DNA of 23,077 nt from NCBI GenBank assembly GCA_011390455.1, contig JAABSI010000046.1, positions 1 to 23,077 on the forward strand, in the 5' to 3' direction. Shown here piece after piece: positions 14,506 to 21,571 of this stretch. The stretch comes from Trueperaceae bacterium (GTDB taxonomy: Bacteria; Deinococcota; Deinococci; Deinococcales; Trueperaceae). Numbering within the stretch: position 1 is the first letter of the stretch; each line of letters starts with the position of its first letter. The position numbers and the translations under genes were made by a program. The notes beneath the pieces are model-generated. The model did no database searches and had not been told where the DNA came from. It saw only the letters and a program-made list of their open reading frames with translations.

Positions 14506-15450
14506 GTGGGGTGGTTCGACCGACTGAAGCAGGGGTTGACGAAGACCCGCGACCTGGTCACCCTCGGCGCCACCCGCACGGGCAGCGACTGGGAGATGGA
14601 TTGGGAGGACCTGGAGTTCGCGCTGGTCGGCGCCGACGTCGGCGCCAAGATCGCGCGCGAGGTGGTCGCCGAGGCCAAGGTGCAGCGCGAGCGCGGGGCG
14701 CCGTTCCGCGAGGCGCTCGAGCAGGCGCTGCTCGACCAGCTCGAGGGCAACCGCATGCGGCAGAAGCTGCGTCGGGTGGGTTTCGACCTCGACGTGACCC
14801 GCTCGACCGTCGAGCCGGCCGGCAAGGTGCTGATGATCGTGGGCGTCAACGGCGTCGGCAAGACGACGACGATCGCCAAGCTCGGTCGCTACTACCAGGA
14901 GCGCGGGAAGAAGGTGCGCTTCGCCGCCGGCGACACCTTCCGCGCCGCGGGCAGCGCGCAGTTGGCCGTCTGGGGCGAGCGGCTCGGCATCCCCACGACC
15001 ACGGGGCCCGACGGCAGCGACCCGGCCTCGGTGGCCTTCGATGGCGCGCAGCGCCGACGCGCCGCCGGCGACGACCTACTGATCGTCGACACCGCCGGGC
15101 GTCTGCACACCAAGCACAACCTGATGGAGGAGCTCAAGAAGGTGCAGCGGGTGATCGCCAAGGCCGACCCGGGCGAACCGCGCGATACCTGGCTGGTCCT
15201 GGACGCGGTCACGGGGCAGAACGGGCTCGAGCAGGCGCGCCGCTTCCACGAGTCCGTGAAACTGACCGGCATCGTCGTCACCAAGCTCGACGGCACCGGC
15301 AAGGGCGGCATCCTGCTGCCGATCGCGCGCGAGCTGGGCGTGCCGATCAAGTTCGTCGGCGTCGGCGAGCAGGCCGACGACCTGCAGCCCTACGACGCGG
15401 CGGCGTACGTCAAGGCACTCCTCGACCTCGAGGCGCCGCAGGCCGCGTGA
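14506..15450 (+). CDS. ftsY: Signal recognition particle receptor FtsY
   Basis: SRP GTPase that docks SRP-ribosome complexes at the membrane for co-translational insertion. The 314-residue protein has the N-domain helices (about 1-95) and the G domain with GVNGVGKTTTIAKL (113-126), DTFRAAGSAQ (143-152), DTAGRLHTKHNLMEEL (195-210), TKLDGTGKGG (259-268) and the closing GVGEQADDLQPYD. The long acidic A domain of the E. coli protein is missing; instead a short amphipathic start (MGWFDRLKQGLTKT) can serve as the lipid-binding helix, as in many short FtsY proteins. The start is GTG at 14506, with GAGG 5 nt upstream and 1 nt after gltX. It ends in a GTGA overlap with mqnB. Confidence 0.97.
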   Translation: MGWFDRLKQGLTKTRDLVTLGATRTGSDWEMDWEDLEFALVGADVGAKIAREVVAEAKVQRERGAPFREALEQALLDQLEGNRMRQKLRRVGFDLDVTRSTVEPAGKVLMIVGVNGVGKTTTIAKLGRYYQERGKKVRFAAGDTFRAAGSAQLAVWGERLGIPTTTGPDGSDPASVAFDGAQRRRAAGDDLLIVDTAGRLHTKHNLMEELKKVQRVIAKADPGEPRDTWLVLDAVTGQNGLEQARRFHESVKLTGIVVTKLDGTGKGGILLPIARELGVPIKFVGVGEQADDLQPYDAAAYVKALLDLEAPQAA

Positions 15451-16253
15451 ACACCGTCGGCGCGGCCGCCACGGAGGCCCGCCGCCCGCTGCTCGTCGTG
15501 GGCGCGACCGACCTCGAGCTCGACGGCATCGCCGCCGCGCTCGAGGACGTCGGGGCCGCGACGACCCGCTGGGGCCCCGTGCGGGTCGGGGCGCGCGCCG
15601 GCGTGCCGGTGGTGGTCCAGGCGCTGGGGCTGGGCAAGGCGAACACGGCGGCCGGGCTGGCGGTTGCCATCGCCGAACTGCGACCGTCGGCCGTGCTCCA
15701 GGTCGGCATCGGCGGCGCGTACGTCGGCAGCTTCCTGAGCGTGGGGATGGCGATGCTCGCCACCGAGGACGTGCAGCTCGACCTCGGGCTCCGCCGCCCC
15801 GAAGGGTGGGCCGACTGGGGGGCGCTCGGCTTCCCGCTCCGGCCGCGCCACCCCGACCTGCTGGTCGACGACGCCGTCGATCGCGGCGCGGAGACCGTCC
15901 AGGTGGTCGCAGTCCCCACCGACCGCGCCCTGACGGAGGCCATCGCAGCGGCGACCGGGCTGCCGCGGGGCCGCTTCGCCACCCTGGACGCCGTCACCCA
16001 CGACGTGCACCTGGGGACCGCGATGCAGGCGGCCTTCGACGTGTCGGTGGAGAGCATGGAGGGAGCGGCGGCCGCGCAGACCGCGCTGGCCCTGGGGATC
16101 CCGTTCGCCGAGCTGCGCGCCGTGTCGAACGTGGTCGGCGAACGCGACAAGGCGCACTGGGACCTGCGCGGCGCGGTGCGCGTGGCGCGCGACGCCGGCC
16201 TGCGGGCGCTCGACGCGCTCGCCGCGGACCCCCGGTGGGGCGCCGCCGGCTGA
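15447..16253 (+). CDS. mqnB: Futalosine hydrolase
   Basis: Nucleosidase of the futalosine (alternative) menaquinone pathway, releasing hypoxanthine from futalosine to give dehypoxanthine futalosine. The 268-residue protein is a PNP/UDP-phosphorylase fold member. It has VVGATDLELDGI (17-28), GLGKANTAAGLAVAI (61-75), VGIGGAYVG (86-94), the nucleoside-binding VESMEGAAAA (201-210) and the MqnB-like ending FAELRAVSNVVGERDKAHWDL (220-240, with D234 as the likely purine-protonating Asp). GTG at 15447 overlaps the ftsY TGA (GTGA), so it is coupled to ftsY. No other mqn gene lies nearby. MTA/SAH nucleosidase is a related alternative, but the C-terminal NVVGERDKAHWD pattern favours MqnB. Confidence 0.85.
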   Translation: MNTVGAAATEARRPLLVVGATDLELDGIAAALEDVGAATTRWGPVRVGARAGVPVVVQALGLGKANTAAGLAVAIAELRPSAVLQVGIGGAYVGSFLSVGMAMLATEDVQLDLGLRRPEGWADWGALGFPLRPRHPDLLVDDAVDRGAETVQVVAVPTDRALTEAIAAATGLPRGRFATLDAVTHDVHLGTAMQAAFDVSVESMEGAAAAQTALALGIPFAELRAVSNVVGERDKAHWDLRGAVRVARDAGLRALDALAADPRWGAAG

Positions 16254-16302
16254 AGCCCGATCGGCGCGGCCACCTGCTCCGGAGCCCCCGCGGGGTGCGT
16301 GC

Positions 16303-16308
16303 TACGCT
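16303..16308 (+). promoter_or_regulatory. Probable -10 box (TACGCT) for leaderless fba
   Basis: TACGCT, then TCACCC, then ATG at 16315. No ribosome binding site is present. The hexamer is identical to the one before rpe. Confidence 0.5.
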
Positions 16309-16314
16309 TCACCC

Positions 16315-17235
16315 ATGCCTCTGGTCACCGGACTCGACATCCTCCGTGCAGCGCGCGACGGACGCTACGGCGTCGGCGCGTTCAACACCAACGACCTCGA
16401 GATCACCCAGGCGATCCTCGAAGCCGCCGAAGCCACCCGCAGCCCGGTCCTGGTCGCGCTCTCGGAGGGCGGCCTCAAGTACGGCGGCAAGCCGCTCGTC
16501 GACCTGGTCCGCGGGATGGCGCTCGAGGCGACGGTCCCCGTCGCCATCCACCTCGACCACGGATCCTCGTACGCGAGCTGCCTGCAGGCCATCCGCCTCG
16601 GCTTCACCTCGGTCATGATCGACCAGTCGCACGAGGACGAAGCCACCAACGTCCGCGAGACCCGTCGGGTCGTCGAGGCCGCCCATGCGGTGGGCGTCAC
16701 CGTCGAGGCCGAGATCGGGCGCCTCGGGGGGATCGAGGAGCACGTGGTCGTCGCCGCCGAGGACGCGACGCTGACCAAACCCGACGAGGCGGAGCGCTTC
16801 ATGGAGGCCTCCGGCGCCGACTACCTGGCGGTCGCGATCGGCACCAGCCACGGCGCCAACAAGGGCAAGGGGCGACCGTTCATCGACCACGCGCGCATCG
16901 AGGCGATCGCCGCTCGGGTGCCGCAACCGCTCGTCATGCACGGCGCCTCTGGGGTGCCCACGTCGCTCGTCGAGCGCTTCAACGCGGCCGGCGGCGAGCT
17001 CGCCGACGCGGCCGGGATCCACGAGGACGACGTGCGCAAGGCCGTCACCGAGGGCATCGCGAAGATCAACACCGACACCGACCTGCGGCTCGCCTTCTCG
17101 GTGGCGGTCCGCGAGGTGCTCGCCGCCAAGCCCAAGGAGTTCGACCCGCGCAAGATCCTCGGTCCCGCGCGCGACCTCATGCGCGAGGTCGTCGCCGAGC
17201 GCATGAAGGTCTTCGGGAGCGCCGGCCAGGCCTAG
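16315..17235 (+). CDS. fba: Fructose-bisphosphate aldolase, class II
   Basis: Zinc-dependent aldolase of glycolysis and gluconeogenesis (fructose 1,6-bisphosphate to glyceraldehyde 3-phosphate plus dihydroxyacetone phosphate). The 306-residue length matches the Thermus-type class II enzyme. Visible motifs are AFNTNDLEITQAIL (22-35), catalytic D81 and zinc ligand H82 in HLDHGSS (79-85), and SVMIDQSHEDEATN (99-112). EAEIGRLGG (131-139), zinc ligand H179 in GTSHGANKG (176-184), zinc ligand H209 in MHGASG (208-213) and the phosphate/DHAP-binding KINTDTDLRLAF (250-261) follow. The start is ATG at 16315 in a leaderless context. Its TAG stop shares the palindrome CTAG with the stop of the convergent MFS gene. 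Confidence 0.97.
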   Translation: MPLVTGLDILRAARDGRYGVGAFNTNDLEITQAILEAAEATRSPVLVALSEGGLKYGGKPLVDLVRGMALEATVPVAIHLDHGSSYASCLQAIRLGFTSVMIDQSHEDEATNVRETRRVVEAAHAVGVTVEAEIGRLGGIEEHVVVAAEDATLTKPDEAERFMEASGADYLAVAIGTSHGANKGKGRPFIDHARIEAIAARVPQPLVMHGASGVPTSLVERFNAAGGELADAAGIHEDDVRKAVTEGIAKINTDTDLRLAFSVAVREVLAAKPKEFDPRKILGPARDLMREVVAERMKVFGSAGQA

Positions 17236-18428
17236 TTCGCCGCGTCGATCGCGGCTCGGTTCCGCTGCAGCACGGCGTAGGCGAGGATCGCCCCCGGGAT
17301 CAGGGTGAGGAACGACAGCGCCATCGCCGTCTGCACGCCCAGGACCTCCTGGAGCGCACCGATGCCGATGTACAGCACCCCCGCCATGCCCCAGGTGAAG
17401 CCCATCATCAGCCCGGAGGCCGCGCCGACCGCGTGCGGCGCCAGGTCTTGCGCGGCGACGATCATCAGCGGCAACCCGCCGTTGACCAGCGCGCCGGCGA
17501 CCGCGACGCAGGCGAAGTAGCCGACCGATCCCACGGGCACCACGAACAGCAGCCCCAGCGGGACGAGGGCCCCCAGCATGCTGCCGGTGATGAGGAACTG
17601 CCGCGGCAGGCGCCGCTCCAGCGCGCCCGAGACGATGCCGCCCACCCCGGCGGCGGACGTGAAGGTCGCCAAGGTCCAGAAGACGATGGCGGCGTCCGGC
17701 GCGAAGCCTCGCGTGCCGACCAGCCAGAGCGGCATCGCGTTCGCGAAGGTGACGAAGGAGATCGAGCGCAGGATGCCCGAGAGCGCCAACAGCCCCACCG
17801 GACCGCGCAGCAGCGCGACGTCGAAGAGCTTGGGGCGCTGAGCCCGCGGCGGCCGCGGTTGCGGCGGCATCACCAGGTACAGCGCCACCGCGCCCACGAC
17901 GCCCGGGACCATCAGCCACGGGCTTAGGTCGAGCCGCCCCGCCATGGCCAGCGACCCGATCGCCAGCGGCCCGAGCGCCATCCCGATCGTCCCGCCGCTG
18001 CTGAACAGGCTGACCGCCAGCCCCTTGCGCGAGCCGCCGAGCCCGCGGGCGAGGGCCGTGCCGGCGGGGTGGAAGGCCGCCGAACCCAAGCCCCCGAACA
18101 GGAGCAGCACGAAGAGCCAGACCGGCGAGGGCGCCACCGCCATCAGGCTCAGCACGACCGAGGAGGTGGCGATGCCGAGCGCCGCCATCAACCGCCGTCC
18201 GTAGCGATCGGCGATGCCCCCGAACACCGGCTGGGTGACCGACGAGCTGAACGAGAGGGTGGCGACGAAGACCGCGAGCAGCGTCTCGGTCAGGCCGAAG
18301 CGGACCTGCAGCGTCGGCAGGAGGGCGGCGAGCATGGAGGTGAAGGCGTCGTTGGTGGCGTGGACGGCGACGAGGAGCCCGGAGAGGCCGATCGCGCTGC
18401 CGGCGGTGACGCGCGCGGCGGGGACCAT
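17232..18428 (-). CDS. Major facilitator superfamily transporter
   Basis: Twelve-helix secondary transporter of the inner membrane, 398 residues. The MFS loop 2-3 signature is GGIADRYGRRLM (70-81), with the first helix carrying H23 and N26-D27. The overall pattern (VHATNDAFTSMLAALLPTLQVRFGL near the N-terminus, AFHPAGTALAR at about 117-127) resembles fosmidomycin-resistance-type (Fsr) exporters. A proton-coupled drug or metabolite exporter is therefore the best guess, without a known substrate. A central cytoplasmic loop (PPQPRPPRAQRPK, about 191-203) separates the two six-helix halves. The start is ATG at 18428, 7 nt after TAGACT on the minus strand and without a Shine-Dalgarno. It ends tail-to-tail with fba, overlapping by 4 bp. 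Confidence 0.85.
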   Translation of the reverse strand: MVPAARVTAGSAIGLSGLLVAVHATNDAFTSMLAALLPTLQVRFGLTETLLAVFVATLSFSSSVTQPVFGGIADRYGRRLMAALGIATSSVVLSLMAVAPSPVWLFVLLLFGGLGSAAFHPAGTALARGLGGSRKGLAVSLFSSGGTIGMALGPLAIGSLAMAGRLDLSPWLMVPGVVGAVALYLVMPPQPRPPRAQRPKLFDVALLRGPVGLLALSGILRSISFVTFANAMPLWLVGTRGFAPDAAIVFWTLATFTSAAGVGGIVSGALERRLPRQFLITGSMLGALVPLGLLFVVPVGSVGYFACVAVAGALVNGGLPLMIVAAQDLAPHAVGAASGLMMGFTWGMAGVLYIGIGALQEVLGVQTAMALSFLTLIPGAILAYAVLQRNRAAIDAAN

Positions 18429-18435
18429 GCCGCGG

Positions 18436-18441
18436 AGTCTA
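18436..18441 (-). promoter_or_regulatory. Probable -10 box (TAGACT) for MFS gene
   Basis: On the minus strand TAGACT, then CCGCGGC (7 nt), then ATG. It has the leaderless arrangement seen at other genes in the window, with slightly longer spacing. Confidence 0.4.
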
Positions 18442-18523
18442 CCGCCGCCCGCGGAGGCCCACCGGGCGATGGGCGACGGCCACGGTCGGTCCCCGTCGTC
18501 CCGGACGGGTCATCGCCGACCGG

Positions 18524-20092
18524 TCATCCCGGGCTCGGCGCGTCCTCCACCTCCGAGCGCCGGCGCGGGCGCACCGCCAGCGTCCGCTGGTGGGCGTAGT
18601 GGACCGCCCCCGCCGGCATCCCCTTCACCTTCCAGACGTGCTTGCGCAGCGTGTGGTCGACGAGCACCACGTCCTCGTCGCCGCTCTCGGCGTGCCCCGC
18701 CGCGAGCTCGGCCGCGAAGCGCAGCGTCTCCGCGGGCACCTCGCGGCCGCCGCTGCGCACGACCACGTGCGCTCCGTGCACGCCCTGCGCGTGCAGCCAC
18801 ACGTCGAGCGAACGCGCGACGCGGAAGGTGACCTCGTCGTTCTCGCGCGCGTTCCGACCGATGACCACCTCGAAGCCGTGCGGCCCGACCACCCGCAGCC
18901 CGGGCAGCTTGCGCGCCGCTTTGGCCCGCGGCGGGTCGAGCTGCTCCGCGAGCGCCTCCAGCGCGCCGTCGTCGAGGTCGGCCAAGGCGGACCGGCGCGC
19001 GGCGAGGTCGGCGGCCTCGCGGGCGACCTCCGCTCGCTGCGCCCGCGCGCGGGCCGCCCGCGCGGCCCGTCGGCGGGCGCGGTCGTAGCGCTTCTCGGCG
19101 TTCGCGGCCGCGCTCAGGGACGGGTCGAGCGCCAGCGCGACCGGGGCCCCGTCGAACCCGGGCAACTCCACCCGCTCCGCGCCGCGCGGCACGGAGCGTG
19201 CGTGCGCCAACAGCAGGTCGGCTTCCGCCCGCAGGCGCGCGGCCTCGACGTCCGCCTCCTCGGCGCGCGCGGCGTCCTCCAGGCGGCGTTCCATGAGCGT
19301 GGCGCGCGCCGAGAGCGCCTTCTCGACCCGCTGCGTCCACGCCGCGCGCCGGGCGACGCCTCGGGCGGCGGCGAGGTCGACCGGCGCGGCCTCCCCTTCG
19401 GGCCGCGCGACCAGGTCGGGCAGCGCGGCCAGGGCCGCCTCGAGCGCCTCGCCCTCGAGCGGTTCGGCGGGATCGACCCCAGCGCGGGCCGCCCAGGTCG
19501 CGGTCCCCTCCGGACCCACGCCATCGATGCGCCGATGCGCCTGCGACAGCGGGCGCCCGCGCAGGACGGAGCGCACCACCGAGGGATCGGCCTGGCGCGG
19601 GTCGAGCTTCTCGTACGGCGGCGGCGGCACGTACGGCAGGCCGGCGCGCACCTGCCGATAGCGGTTGACGTCCGCGCCGACCTCGCGCCACGCACCCAGC
19701 ACGCGGCCCTCGCGATCGACGAGGATCGCGTTGCCGTGGCGACCGGTGAGCTCGAGGACCAGGTCGACCGCCGGCGCCGGCACGAACCCCTCGGAGGCGC
19801 CGAAGCGCAGCGCGAGGCGCCGGTCGAGCGCGGCCTGCTCGGCCGCCAGCAGCGGACCGACGGCGCGGGCGGCGAGCAGGGACTGGAACGGGGTCGCCGG
19901 ACCGGACGGCGGCGGCGCCTCGTCGCGGAGCGCCAAGCGGGGGCGCGGGAGGCGCAGATCGACCCACAGCGCACCGTGCGGGACGAGCGGCAGCACGAGC
20001 GTGTCGGCGTCCGGGAAGCGCCACGGCAAGCGTTCGCTCGGCAGGCGTTCGCGGAGCGGCCGCAGGGCGGCCGCCAGGCGCAGCCCCTCCAT
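18524..20092 (-). CDS. rqcH: RqcH / NFACT family ribosome-associated quality control protein
   Basis: Bacterial Rqc2/NEMF homologue that binds obstructed 50S-peptidyl-tRNA complexes and directs C-terminal alanine tailing, marking stalled chains for proteolysis. The 522-residue protein has an NFACT-N domain (about 1-160) with the functionally important Asp-Arg pair at D90-R91 (ALDRRLALRF), RHGNAILVD (118-126) and LPYVPPPPYEKLDP (152-165). A central helix-hairpin and long charged coiled-coil region (about 165-395) follow. The NFACT-R domain (about 400-508) contains GFEVVIGRNARENDEVTF, SLDVWLHAQGVHGAHVVVR and the ending KGMPAGAVHYAHQRTLAV. It is slightly shorter than B. subtilis RqcH (about 570). 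The start is ATG at 20092 with only a weak AGGCGG upstream, directly after an in-frame 10-codon ORF. It lies downstream of the TPR gene and clpB on the same strand. Confidence 0.92.
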   Translation of the reverse strand: MEGLRLAAALRPLRERLPSERLPWRFPDADTLVLPLVPHGALWVDLRLPRPRLALRDEAPPPSGPATPFQSLLAARAVGPLLAAEQAALDRRLALRFGASEGFVPAPAVDLVLELTGRHGNAILVDREGRVLGAWREVGADVNRYRQVRAGLPYVPPPPYEKLDPRQADPSVVRSVLRGRPLSQAHRRIDGVGPEGTATWAARAGVDPAEPLEGEALEAALAALPDLVARPEGEAAPVDLAAARGVARRAAWTQRVEKALSARATLMERRLEDAARAEEADVEAARLRAEADLLLAHARSVPRGAERVELPGFDGAPVALALDPSLSAAANAEKRYDRARRRAARAARARAQRAEVAREAADLAARRSALADLDDGALEALAEQLDPPRAKAARKLPGLRVVGPHGFEVVIGRNARENDEVTFRVARSLDVWLHAQGVHGAHVVVRSGGREVPAETLRFAAELAAGHAESGDEDVVLVDHTLRKHVWKVKGMPAGAVHYAHQRTLAVRPRRRSEVEDAPSPG

Positions 20093-20095
20093 GAG

Positions 20096-20128
20096 TCAGC
20101 GCCGCCTGGTCCGGGGGGCCCGCGCCAT
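20096..20128 (-). CDS. Possible 10-codon Arg-rich upstream ORF before rqcH
   Basis: Its ATG overlaps the stop of the TPR gene (TGATG), it encodes MARAPRTRRR and it stops with TGA one codon (CTC) before the rqcH ATG, in the same frame. Five of ten residues are Arg, including one AGG codon. It may pass ribosomes from the TPR gene to rqcH, or may be chance. There is no independent evidence that it is translated. Confidence 0.25.
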   Translation of the reverse strand: MARAPRTRRR

Positions 20129-21534
20129 CAGTTGAGCACCCGGTCGTGGCCACCGAGCAAGCCGCGCGCCCACCCGACGTGCCGTTCGAGCGGGAGGCGC
20201 CACTCCGAACCGGCTTCGGTGTGCTCGAGCGCCGCGGTCGCGTGGCGAAGCACCCGCTCGGCCGCCCCCTCGCCACGTTGGGCGTGGACGTCGGCGAGCA
20301 TCTGGTGCGCCGCCACCCACGTCGGATCGCCCGCCTGGCTGGCGGCGAGCGCTTGCTCGTACCAGCGCACCGCCTCGTCCAGATGGAAGTACTCGAACGC
20401 GAGCCCTCCGAGCACGAGGCACGCGGGCGCGGTGGCGCCGAGCTCGAGGGCCTGTTCGGCGTGGGCCTGCGCCACGTCGAAATCGCCGGAGCGCAAGCGC
20501 ACGTCGGCGAGGTCGGCGAGCGCCTCGCCGCGGTGCGGGTACTGCGGGTCGGACACGACCGCTTCGAGCAACTCTTCGGCCTCGTCGTAGCGCTCGCTCT
20601 CGAGCAACGCGACGGCCGCCTCGTGCTGCGCGTAGGCCCGGTGGTCGGCGGGGGCCGCCTCGATCGCCTCACGCAGCGCCACGACGGCCGCCTCGTAGCG
20701 CTGCAGCGCCACGAGCGCTTGCCCGGTCGCGTAGGCGAGCGAGAAGCCCGGTTCGGCGCCGTCCTCGAGCGCACGCGCCTCGACGAACAACCCCAGCGCA
20801 CGGTTCGGGTTGCCGGCGTCGAGGTGCGCGCGCCCTTCGACGTACCGCATCATCGCGCGATCCGCGTCGTCCAGACCGCTCTCGTCGACCTCGTCGAGCA
20901 CGGCGAGGACCTCGCCGGCCCGGCCCAGCTCGAGCAGGCAGCTCGCGTAGGCGAGGCGCTCGGGTTCGCGCTCCCCGGCGGGTGCCGCTGCGGCGGCCGA
21001 GGCGTAGGCGTCGGCCGCCAGGGCCCACTCGCCCATCTCCTCCTGCGCCTGGCCGACCAGCGAGGCGTGGCGCCACCCGAGGTAGGCGGGCAGCGTCGCC
21101 GGGTCCAGGGCCTCGAGCCGCCGCAGCGCGCTCTTGGCGGCGCCGACGGTCAGCAGCGCGGCGGCGGCGTGGTACGCGGCCACCGGCGGCGGCTCGGCCG
21201 TGCCGCCCGTGCGCAGCCCGCGTTTGACGTCCGACGCGGCGCCGCCCCGATAAGCCTCGAACTCCCAGTAGAGCGCGTGGTACAGGGGATCGTCGCCCAG
21301 GTTGGGGTCCGTGGCGATGGCGGCCCGGAGGGCGGGCACCCCGCCCTCGAGGCCGTCGGAGCCGTAGAGCGCGTAGCAGGCCGCGAGGTGGAGCCAGTAG
21401 CGCGCGCCCGCGGCGCGCGCGCCGTGGCGCCGCGCCGCCCCCTCGAGCAGGGCGAAGGCCGCCTCGTAGCGACCCTCCGCCAACGCCGTGTGGGCCGGCT
21501 CGAGCACGTCGATCGTGGCACCGCGCGTCCTCAC
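20128..21534 (-). CDS. Tetratricopeptide-repeat protein, function unknown
   Basis: A soluble all-helical protein of 468 residues with no signal peptide or membrane segment. I count roughly eight to ten TPR-like helix pairs. Clear examples are EGRYEAAFALLEGAARRHG (about 20-38), MGEWALAADAYASAAAAAP (about 166-184), LQRYEAAVVALREAIEAAP (about 278-296), SERYDEAEELLEAVVSDP (about 312-329) and GDFDVAQAHAEQALELG (about 345-361). The last repeat region includes FEYFHLDEAVRWYEQALAAS (about 374-393). TPRs mediate protein-protein contact, so an adaptor role is likely, but no specific partner can be named. The start is GTG at 21534, 6 nt after TAGCGT, suggesting its own leaderless promoter inside the clpB-TPR gap. 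clpB ends 37 nt upstream and rqcH begins 35 nt downstream, all on the minus strand. Confidence 0.8.
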   Translation of the reverse strand: MRTRGATIDVLEPAHTALAEGRYEAAFALLEGAARRHGARAAGARYWLHLAACYALYGSDGLEGGVPALRAAIATDPNLGDDPLYHALYWEFEAYRGGAASDVKRGLRTGGTAEPPPVAAYHAAAALLTVGAAKSALRRLEALDPATLPAYLGWRHASLVGQAQEEMGEWALAADAYASAAAAAPAGEREPERLAYASCLLELGRAGEVLAVLDEVDESGLDDADRAMMRYVEGRAHLDAGNPNRALGLFVEARALEDGAEPGFSLAYATGQALVALQRYEAAVVALREAIEAAPADHRAYAQHEAAVALLESERYDEAEELLEAVVSDPQYPHRGEALADLADVRLRSGDFDVAQAHAEQALELGATAPACLVLGGLAFEYFHLDEAVRWYEQALAASQAGDPTWVAAHQMLADVHAQRGEGAAERVLRHATAALEHTEAGSEWRLPLERHVGWARGLLGGHDRVLN

Positions 21535-21540
21535 GTCCGC

Positions 21541-21546
21541 ACGCTA
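21541..21546 (-). promoter_or_regulatory. Probable -10 box (TAGCGT) for TPR-rqcH
   Basis: On the minus strand TAGCGT, then GCGGAC, then GTG. It lies in the 37-nt gap after clpB, so the TPR gene and rqcH may be transcribed independently of clpB. Confidence 0.4.
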
Positions 21547-21571
21547 TCACGCGTCGTCGGCGGGCCCGGGC

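Noticed and set aside
12498..14879. Minus-strand open frame of 793 codons opposite uppP-gltX-ftsY.
   Set aside because: Antisense shadow of three well-supported genes; low-complexity composition without motifs or ribosome binding site.
18492..18509. Short hairpin (CCCGTC/GACGGG) downstream of rqcH as a terminator.
   Set aside because: Only 6 bp with no U-tract; indistinguishable from chance in GC-rich DNA.
18590..20590. Plus-strand open frame of 666 codons opposite rqcH and the TPR gene.
   Set aside because: Antisense shadow of rqcH, which has clear NFACT domains; no start signals.
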